DNA of 64,000 nucleotides from Chiridota heheva. Lineage: Eukaryota; Echinodermata; Holothuroidea; Apodida; Chiridotidae. Made by a program: the position numbers and the translations under genes. Each line of letters opens with the position of its first letter. Within the stretch, counting starts at the first letter, position 1. Below, in pieces: positions 56,451 through 64,000 of the stretch. A model generated the notes under the pieces. The model ran no database searches and was not told the DNA's origin. It worked only from the letters and a program-made list of their open reading frames with translations. The DNA lies in the NCBI GenBank assembly GCA_020152595.1, contig JAIGNY010002799.1, positions 1-64,000 of the forward strand. Reading direction: 5' to 3'.

Positions 56451-57004
56451 AAATTTTGCTTAGGAGCCAGGCCTGATGGTCACGGTAGGCCATTAAATCC
56501 CAGCATTGTTGGACTTGAAAGCTGGCTTCAAACTATTTTGCTAGACTCTGGCACCAAGGACGTGCGTCTGGTCACAAGAAAATTGGATGGGGCAGAGTCC
56601 AATACATACATTAGTTAAATGCATCCCTAAAGTGTAACAACAAAAAAACAAACCTAAGTTAGTATTCGCCATGTTATTGCACTGTTCTCCTCGTATATAC
56701 AAAACTGTAAGTGGGTTACATAATAACATTGAACTAGAATTAACATAAAATTGAGTCTGATCTAAAAAAGTTATTCCAAGGTGAATAGCATGGAAAGTAA
56801 AGAATATGACATTACATAAATGTTTACAACAAAGAATTCAACTATCAAACTTCAACTTCTATTTGCAATACAATTTCACACCAGGGGGTACTGAGAGGAA
56901 TTTGAAATTGGGTTTTGTAACTAGATTTTTTTGAGTTCTGTTTCCTTGAGCAACTGAGGTAGACGTGGGATTTCCAGAAATTCAGAGGTTATTATTTATG
57001 GAAC
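56451..57004. other. No gene seen
   Basis: No coding or RNA signal found. Confidence 0.35.
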
Positions 57005-57400
57005 TCCAATTGGGCATTAATTAATCGCATCAGACTTTAGTCAATGGCATTGGAGTATAGTCGATCCCATCAGACTTGAGTCCATCGCATCGGACTTAAT
57101 CGTACTTTAGTCAACCACATCTGAGTATAGTCGATCGCATTTAACTTTAGTCAATTGCATAGGTCTTTACTCAATCGCATCGGACTTGACTCAATCGCAC
57201 TTTAGTCAATTCCATTAAAGTACAGTCAATCGAATCAGACTTTAGTCCATCGAATGGAATTTACTCAATCGCATCAGACTTTACTCAATCGCATCGGACT
57301 TTACTCAATCGCACTTTCATCCATCGCATCACACTTTTGTAAATCACATCGCTTTCCGTTCAACGCATCACACTTTTGTCAAAATGGGATCAACTATATT
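57005..57400 (+). repeat. ~20-bp degenerate array (ATCGCATCGGACTTTAGTCA)
   Basis: About 18 imperfect units of ATCGCATC(A/G)GACTTTAGTCA, with frequent GTCGATCGCAT, CTCAATCGCAT and AAGTA variants. Stops occur in every frame, so it is non-coding. It trails off into single GCGATTGA words on the opposite strand at 57410-57470. Confidence 0.85.
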
Positions 57401-58739
57401 CAATGCGATTGAAAAACGTCCCATACAATTGGTAAAGTCCCATGCACTGGACTAGTCCCATGCGATTGATTAAGTAATACCCTTCAATCTGGTTATTGGT
57501 ACACCCCAACCTGTGTTCACTTGTTAACCATCACAACATAACACAAAGATCTGTTTCCAACCTGCATGCCACTATGTTTAGCAAGGATGTACAAGACAAA
57601 AAATATATTTTGTAAAAAAAAATTAAAGGAAACACACCCCCACAGATTTCTCTTATCTATTATGAACATATCTTCTAAACACTATACCCACCTTAGGATA
57701 CTTAAAAAGCGTTCCGTGATATTTCATTTCAATTAATTAAAATACTAATTACTTGACATACAAATTGTATGGGGGCAGCCATCTTGTACACCCGCCCTCA
57801 ATAGAAGTGACTTCAAGTGACGTCATTGAATCAGTTCCGATCCGCATGATATGTGTAAACACATCAGGCCTATGCACCATTACTGTACTATACAGTACAA
57901 AGAAAAGATTATATCATTAGCGAGAAAGTTGAAGAAATTATGTCAGAATGTCCCACATGGCTGTACAATTTGTTCTTTTGAAACTTTTTCTCAGTCAATA
58001 GTAATTATCCCCCGTCGGTAACATTAGGCCTAAACTGATGAAAACTTACGCTAAGCCTACGGTAAAAAAAAACTAGCCTAATGTAGGCCTACTACAAGAG
58101 AGTTTCAATGAACTGGTTCTGAAATAGAAGCAAGAAAACAATTATATTATTCTCACAGAAAACAACTATAATCTTCAAAATAAAGAAAATAATCTTTCTA
58201 AAAATATATTTGCGCTTCCAAAGCATGTGAAAACCGTAAAATCATTCGCACTTAAAATCCTAATCGTCGTTGTTCAGTGTTGTCTTTTCCTGAAATATTT
58301 CATGGCTACGAAAACCAGAACTGATTCTAAAACGTCACATCCGGACTGAAAAACCAGCAGTTTGAAAATATATTGAACAATATGGCAATCTCCATAGGGC
58401 CTTAAACTTTGAATAAAATCTAGAAACTGATTTTATTTTTTAGGGAAACTGTATTGATTTTTGCAATCTTCATACATTTTTACCTATATAAAACCCAAAT
58501 TCTTCACAGGGAAAGAATGCTTATTCTATGCTCATCCCATTTCCATGGTGCAAGCAAGAATAGAGTGTATAACATGGAGTGTATAACTCCCTCTGGACAC
58601 GGAGTGTATAACTCCTCTGGACACAACAGTGGCATAGTCATTGGGGGACTGGTTCCCCGAAATAGAAGGTCTGAGAATAAGAATATGAAAGGGCAATATT
58701 AAAATTGCACATGTTGGTATATAATACTGTGTTCTTTTA
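57401..58739. other. No gene identified
   Basis: Mixed sequence. A palindromic TGACGTCA (CRE-type octamer) lies at about 57820 and a GTGTAAACAC word at about 57854, within a somewhat less AT-rich stretch. No transcript structure could be inferred. Short GGAGTGTATAACTC repeats occur at 58577-58618. Confidence 0.3.
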
Positions 58740-58975
58740 CAGCGCTATAGCCACACGTTGTCGCACGCTCAAAGAGCTTAGAAAGAACAAGGCAGCTGTC
58801 AACAAAGCCCAACCAATACCCTGCCCAGATCCCTTACGCTGAGCACCAACTGGGAGGGTAGCACCTGCCATTTTTTAGGTCTTTGGTATGACTCAACCGG
58901 GGTTGCAACCCACAACCCTCTGACTGGAAAGAGGGCGCTCTACCAATTGAGTGTCTTGCTCAATGATGCAACACA
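58740..58975 (-). mobile_element. tRNA-derived SINE (family 3, minus strand)
   Basis: The reverse complement starts with a well-kept tRNA-like head. It has CTCAATTGGTAGAGCGCCCT (A box), an anticodon-like arm CCTCT...AGAGG with a loop one base too long, and GGGTTGCAACCCC (B box). The body follows (GGCAGGTGCTACCCTCCCAG and onward) and ends near AGCGCTGTAAAAGAACAC. The loop length and the non-tRNA tail make this a SINE rather than a tRNA gene. Confidence 0.6.
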
Positions 58976-59685
58976 ATACTTATGGCAGATATCAAATCCA
59001 AGTTGTGCACTAAATAAAACACTTAAAAGTTCCTATTTGCAAAAAGCATAAGATTCAGTGTATTAGAAATAATTCATTTTTGGAAGCTCTTACTGGGAAG
59101 AAATATCACCCTTAGTCCTGGATTTGTATAGAGAATTTGAATTGAATATTCTTTCCACCTGACAGAGCAGGATATCTGCAAATCAGGCTATCATTTGAAA
59201 TATTTTCATTGGAATATGATATCCCAAATGAGATATCAAAACTGTTATCATTACATTCAGGAATCAGGCTTTAAGTTGTGCATTCTCTTTCCATAATTTA
59301 TGCATGATTAATAAAACTCAATTTTCAGTTTTTGACCAAAATCAGTTTTACATAAACTTTTATACCATCAAATTCACATTTTTATTTACAAACCTTCCAT
59401 TTGCTTTTACCAGTTTTGCTATGCTTTGAGGATATTGCTAATCTGGTGAAATGAAAGAAAACTACCTAGGAGTAGGACTTAAATAAATAGTCATAAATTG
59501 ATGGGAAATTCCCTACTTGTGCGCAAATCTGCTTGAATATTAATTATCAATTTTCTTAAGTACTAAAATATTAAAGTTGATATCCCAATCGGGCTATATT
59601 TGATATCCCCAATGGGATATTATAACCCATTCTGGATATCAATGCAGAGTAAGATGTTGCTATATCTTGATCGGGATATAATAGC
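58976..59685. other. No gene seen; short GATATC-type repeats
   Basis: No coding signal. Words around TGATATCCCAAT(C/G)GG recur at 59215-59240 and 59575-59690, in both orientations (GGGATATAATAGCCC), just before the MITE. Confidence 0.4.
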
Positions 59686-60155
59686 CCAATTAACCTGTCC
59701 GAGTTAGATGATTGACAACTTTTTCAACCAATCACCGTATGAATTTGCCTAGCAACAAAATCTGCATAACTAAGTGGGGCAATACTCCTACAGCGCTATG
59801 CAGTCAATGCAACATACTACACAAAACAAATTTCTGCACACACACATACTGAGTGATGACAAGATGGTGACTAAAAATTGCACCTACGGGCCCCTTACGG
59901 GCTTTGTAAATCCAATTCCTATTACCCAGAATGGTTAGCAAACTGAATTTTGTTTATTTCTTTTGCTAAAATCTCTGAAGATCTGGGAAAATACCATAAA
60001 TGGATTAAAACTTGTGGAAGGCCACACTGAACATCTAAATGTCAATCAATGCATTGGTCATACACGATTGCTGATTTGAGGTTTGTTTGCCCCACCTAGT
60101 TACCGTGCTGCTATGGTGGGTGTGGCTTATTTCGTAACTCGCAGACGTTAATTGG
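59686..60155. mobile_element. MITE family C, copy 2
   Basis: Partner of 26285-26746, with inverted ends CCAATTAACCTGTCCGAGTT and (right end reversed) CCAATTAACGTCTGCGAGTT. This copy has a small insertion (CACCTACGGGCCCCTTACGG near 59880) not present in the other. Non-coding. Confidence 0.75.
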
Positions 60156-60256
60156 TGGTTATGCCGCACTGCCTGACAATCAAGCAAGAAAATATTCTGG
60201 GTGTCCACTAGAGTGAATACTGACTTCCCTGTTGCTAATCCTATAATTTCCGCTCA

Positions 60257-60375
60257 ATATACATCACACCTCGCACTTCACTGTTGTGTAAAGAAATATG
60301 CATCACACCTCACACCTCACTGTTGTGTAAAGAAATATGCATCACACCTCACACCTCACTGTTGTGTAAAGACTA
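60257..60375 (+). repeat. 39-bp minisatellite, 3 copies
   Basis: Three copies of ATGCATCACACCTCACACCT followed by CACTGTTGTGTAAAGAAAT. The unit length is a multiple of three, giving an open frame with no other support. Confidence 0.88.
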
Positions 60376-61102
60376 TATCACCTTTTAACTGCACGAGTTC
60401 AGCTTACCATTGCCATTTTTACAAGTGTCAAAAGGCAAAAATACTGAGGAATGATCAATTTTGCAGGGCCCTGAATATATCACGAATACAAGAAGAAGTA
60501 ACCAGTGAGACCTGTCTCTACTAGCTGACTCTGCTTCCAAGATATCAGGGCTCAAACTTAGCATTGATTTATCATTAGCCCATAGGGCTTTCTTACCTCA
60601 CATTTAACAAGCCCGACTGAACTTTCCATGAGCCCTTTTCTTAACGTCTGACATAAACATACTGGAATTTTTTTATGATTTTATGATTATACAACAAGCC
60701 CGACGGACTTGAATGATGGAAATTGTGCTAGCCATAGTAAAATCAACTAGCCCTAGGCTAGCAGGCTTATGCTAATTTCGATCACTGCAAGATATAAACA
60801 TCTTTTATTGGGGAGGTCACATTTGTTTAAAATTAAAAATGTAATATATTTCTTTGATATTCCAGGTAGTGCTTTATTGTTTACAACTTTTTGTTTATTG
60901 AGTTTTCGTATAATTTTGTTTCCTGCAATATGATTAGATGAGGAGGGACACATTTCCCAAATTCCATTGTAAAATGTTTCGTGACAAATGGAGGTTGTGA
61001 ACATGAGCTCATCATAGAAAGGGAGGGTATTATACTTAATTTTAGGGGGCTATTTAAGTATAAAAGCAAATATTGCATCTCAAATTATTTTTCTCCTTGA
61101 CA
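60376..61102. other. No gene seen
   Basis: No credible frame. AGCCCGAC(G/T)GA and TAGCCC words recur at 60610-60760 but do not form a clear repeat. Confidence 0.4.
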
Positions 61103-61660
61103 TAAAAGATCAGTTCAGTGGTAAAGCATGTTCATCTTATATGAAAGAGGACTTTAAGAGAAACAAAATGGTGAAGAGAGCATTCAAAAATCTTATTCTG
61201 TTAAGGAGATATTCAAGTTTAAAGTTCTGCCTTATTTTTGAAGAAATGACTGGTGTAGTAAGTCTACTATGGAAGGTTGGCGCTCTGATCCTCACATTCT
61301 TAACAATTGGTAATGTATTTTAAGGCAAATTTATTTTACTTTTTTACTATTTAAACTATTTTTCTTCTTAACTTTCATCAGATGGTAAACTATAATTTAC
61401 AAGATTCTGTTTGACTACTTTCCTGACATATCCAATGGTTTTTAAATCACAAAATATGATTCATAAAAACTTTGAGGAATTTGAGGCTGTGATGGCACAA
61501 CTAGTCTGATTTCATTAGTTTTTACACAAATGATACAAAATTTAAAACTTAAATACCTCCTTAATTGATTAAGATTTTTGAATGCTTTCTTCACCATTTT
61601 GTTTCGTTTGAAGAATTCTGAATATATGATGGACTTGCTTGACCCCTAAACAAATCCTTG
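61103..61660. mobile_element. MITE family A, copy 2
   Basis: A ~557-base copy with the same landmarks as 49642-50196 (GATCAGTTCAGTGGTAAAGC, ATCTTATATGAAAGAGGACT, TGGTGTAGTAAGTCTACTATGG, and the right end ATGGACTTGCTTGACCCCTAAACAAATCCTT). Ends have diverged. Shares the GTAGTAAGTCTACTATGG block with copy 1 but not with copy 3. Confidence 0.82.
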
Positions 61661-62127
61661 AATATGAAATATGTGCAGGAACAATGTGGCTCATGGACTT
61701 ATAGCTTTCCCTAACGTCCATTTGCCAAGGGATAATAGTCGAGCTTCCTCACAGACTTGGCGATAGCCTGCCCTCCAGAGGAGCGCAAGTATTTATTATC
61801 ACACGGCAAAGAGACAGTAACAAAAGCTATGATGAATAAAATACTTAATTTGCATGAAAATTATGTTAAAAGCAAGTAAAAAAATATATATCAAGTAACA
61901 CGCACAATTAAATCATTAGAATAAAATGTATCACACTAGTGAATTCACTTTGAACATTGACAGCATTTATGCACATACTTGATTCAAATATAACATTGTC
62001 ATCTCCTGATAAATCTTCAAACACTGATAAACTGATTAACATACCATGTATAAACCATTTCAAACCAATTTGAGCCAAATGTAATTACTTCAGTATTTCA
62101 ATTAATCAACTGCTGGGACTGTTTGTT
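61661..62127. other. No gene seen
   Basis: AT-rich sequence leading into the CCAAT-containing array. No frame or repeat assigned. Confidence 0.4.
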
Positions 62128-62425
62128 TACCCAACCAATAAAATGTGATTACTTCAGTATTTCAACCAATCAACTACTGGGACTGTTTGTTACCCAACCA
62201 ATGAAATGTGATTACTTCAGTATTTCAACCAATCAACCGCTGGGACTGTTTGTTACCCAACCAATGAAATGTGATTACTTCAGTATTTTAACCAATCAAA
62301 TGCTGGGACTGTTTGTTACCCAACCAATGAAATGTGATTACTTCAGTATTTCAACCAATCAACCGCTGGGACTGTTTGTTACCCAACCAATAAAATGTGA
62401 TTACTTCAGGAACAATCAACTGCTG
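62128..62425 (+). repeat. ~62-bp array with two CCAAT words per unit, 5 copies
   Basis: About five units of AACCAATGAAATGTGATTAC, TTCAGTATTTCAACCAATCA, ACCGCTGGGACTGTTTGTTACCC. Each complete unit contains CCAAT twice in the same orientation. An open frame runs through it because the unit is 63 bases, but no protein is implied. The last unit is shortened. Confidence 0.93.
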
Positions 62426-62900
62426 GGACATTTACAATGAGCTGCAGTTGCTATAGGAACAATATAAGTGCATTTACATACATATATAGCACACGTATAA
62501 CTAGTGTTTGAAAGCACTTCCTTCATACTCATGGTCCCATAGCTTGCAGATGGCAAAGAACTCCCCAGTCTTTGATTGGTCGCTAAGATTCCCCTAGTGT
62601 TTGAATTGTCAAAAAGATACTATTGGTCAATTATGGACATATGAATTTCTGTCATGTGACATTATTTAAATTTGATTTCCGCTGATTCAGATTTGAAAAG
62701 GTCTGTTAAGATGCAGCTTCTGATTGTTTGGTTTCCTTTAAGTTTCTTTACCATGTTTAAAGTTTTAACTTCCAGGTCTATGAAAAACAATTTACATTTT
62801 AAAAGCATATTTTGCATACAACCAATGCCAAAGTAAAATATCTGTTTCTTTTCGACTTCATTTCACAAAATTTGGGATATTAGGTGGGAAAAAATTAAAT
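62426..62900. other. No gene seen
   Basis: AT-rich, nothing recognised. Confidence 0.35.
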
Positions 62901-63465
62901 TAAAGGATTAGTTCAGGTCAAGCATGTCTATCTTATATGAAAGAGGACTTCAAAAGAAACAAAATGGTGAAGAAAGCATTGCAAAATCTTATTCCATTAA
63001 GAAGATATTCAAGTTTAAAGTTTGGTATCATTTCTGTAGAAACGACTGAAATCAGACTAGTTGTGATGTCACAGCCTCAGATTCCTCAAAATCTTTACGT
63101 ATTTTAAAGAATTTTATCTAATTTTTTACTGTTTAAATTATTTTCCAGAAACTTTCTTCAGGTGGTATATTATAAATACCCTTCCTAAATTCACTTTTAT
63201 TACTTTTTTGACATATCCCATGGTGTTTAAGCCACAAAATCGCAGGACAAAATATGATAGAATTCATAAAGACTTTAAAGAATCTGAGGCTATGACATCA
63301 CAACTAGTCTGATTTCAGTATTTCTACACAAATGATACCAAACTTTAAATTTAAATATCTCCTTAACAGAATAAGATTTTTTAATGCTTTCTTCACTACT
63401 TTGTTTCTTTTGAAGTTCTCTTTCATATAAGATGGACATGCTTGACCACTGTACTAATCCTTTAA
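62901..63465. mobile_element. MITE family A, copy 3
   Basis: A ~565-base copy starting TAAAGGATTAGTTCAGG and ending GTACTAATCCTTTAA. The inverted arms are well kept and extend inward for ~150 bases or more, for example AACGACTGAAATCAGACTAG and TTGTGATGTCACAGCCTCAG on the left with their complements on the right. Most symmetrical and probably youngest of the copies here. Confidence 0.87.
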
Positions 63466-63862
63466 GGTAATAGAAAAAAACCATACCTGACTTATTGGAA
63501 AAAAATTAGCACAAAACATCTTTTTAAACAATGTGCTAAGGGTATACCATTTCACAACAAAGTTGTTTGATTAAAATCTTTAAATTGTTTGCTTTCTTCT
63601 TGAAAGCAAAGAATTACAAAAGAGCAATACAATTTTTACGGTCATTTTTCATCTGACAGTTTGGTGGCCAAATGGAAAATTACATACATTTTTTTTCTTC
63701 GACCAATTACATTAAATAAAATCCTATCGCCTCAAGGTCATTATTGTACAAGCCTACACCTACAGCCGGACCTATCTCTTACAAAAAAAAAAAAAAAACT
63801 GAGCACATTCTTATTTCTATCAAAAAGGAGGAAATATTATTACAAGCCTAATTGTTCATTCA
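63466..63862. other. Probable 3' UTR or flank of the minus-strand gene
   Basis: AT-rich sequence downstream (on the minus strand) of the stop codon at 63863. A 16-base A-run at about 63783 is present. A plus-strand open frame at 63661-63966 runs through this area but overlaps the better-supported minus-strand exon and has no supporting features. Confidence 0.3.
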
Positions 63863-64000
63863 TTATCTTCTGTCATATGGCTTCTTCCTGTGTGGCCTGT
63901 GCGGATGACAGGAATTCGATGAACTTGTTGAGGTTCCAGGCTGTTTGGGCACGGGAACCACAGTAAAGTCCTCTTGAGCTCTGGACATTTCACGAAGTTT
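63863..64000 (-). CDS. Probable last coding exon of a minus-strand gene (partial)
   Basis: The minus-strand frame is open from the window edge to TAA at 63863-63865. It reads LREMSRAQEDFTVVPVPKQP, then GTSTSSSNSCHPHRPHRKKP, then YDRR. The sequence ends with a basic His/Arg/Lys cluster after a Ser/Thr-rich linker, and its codon usage looks protein-like. The two other minus frames are less convincing (one stops at once). No acceptor is visible inside the window, so the exon continues to the right. Protein not recognised. Confidence 0.45.
   Translation of the reverse strand, partial: KLREMSRAQEDFTVVPVPKQPGTSTSSSNSCHPHRPHRKKPYDRR

Noticed and set aside
57800-57990. Promoter around the TGACGTCA octamer
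   Set aside because: No transcript start, exon or downstream gene could be linked to it; a single octamer is weak evidence.
62123-62440. A 105-codon repeat protein
   Set aside because: A shadow of the 63-base tandem unit; no independent coding evidence.
63661-63966. Plus-strand 101-codon frame near the right end
   Set aside because: It overlaps the more protein-like minus-strand exon and includes a poly-lysine run from an A-tract.

Overview
This is an AT-rich animal nuclear window dominated by repeats. I see no bacterial genes, operons or CRISPR array. Spliced exons with GT/AG borders, (TA)n arrays, a BEL/Pao LTR retrotransposon, a Penelope-like element with a GIY-YIG nuclease, CR1/L2-like and I/Jockey-like LINEs, tRNA-derived SINEs and several MITE families together suggest a marine invertebrate. 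A deuterostome such as an echinoderm is my best guess. That is inference; no species can be read from the sequence.

Layout. 1-6.8 kb: decayed CR1/L2-like LINE, a SINE on the minus strand, a palindromic MITE carrying a 24-bp minisatellite, three ~300-bp degenerate repeats and a (TA)n array. 6.8-12.6 kb: a dead BEL/Pao element (gag, protease, RT, RNase H, integrase in order, many stops and frameshifts) whose integrase end is duplicated around a TGCCCCTC minisatellite. 14.4-15.3 kb: LINE 3' end split by a SINE. 15-20.5 kb: degenerate AAATTTTCCG-type repeats and a block carrying TGACCT motifs. 20.5-23.4 kb: a Penelope-like element forming an ~820-bp-arm palindrome bounded on both sides by (TA)n. 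24.0-24.5 kb: another LINE fragment.

From 25.9 to 47.3 kb at least nine exons of one plus-strand host gene can be assembled, with the 5' end not found. Reading phases agree at most junctions, but exons 3-4 are ambiguous. I do not recognise the protein. It has a short central block (exons 5-7), a Ser/Pro/Lys-rich exon 8, and a last exon with a coding 15-bp minisatellite (GVDGE-type pentapeptides). The end of that exon is broken by three frame changes and one stop, so the gene is either decaying or contains sequence errors. Its introns hold most of the MITEs, a SINE, a 4.6-kb I/Jockey-like LINE and several minisatellites.

47-64 kb: a 20-bp minisatellite of about 40 copies just past the gene's poly(A) signal, a ~750-bp segment present twice, three complete copies of one MITE family, other tandem arrays (one rich in CCAAT), a SINE, and at the right edge a probable terminal exon of a minus-strand gene. 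No previously undescribed functional system is demonstrable here. The most unusual items are the Penelope palindrome, the retrotransposon/minisatellite duplication, and the unrecognised gene with its unstable coding repeat.
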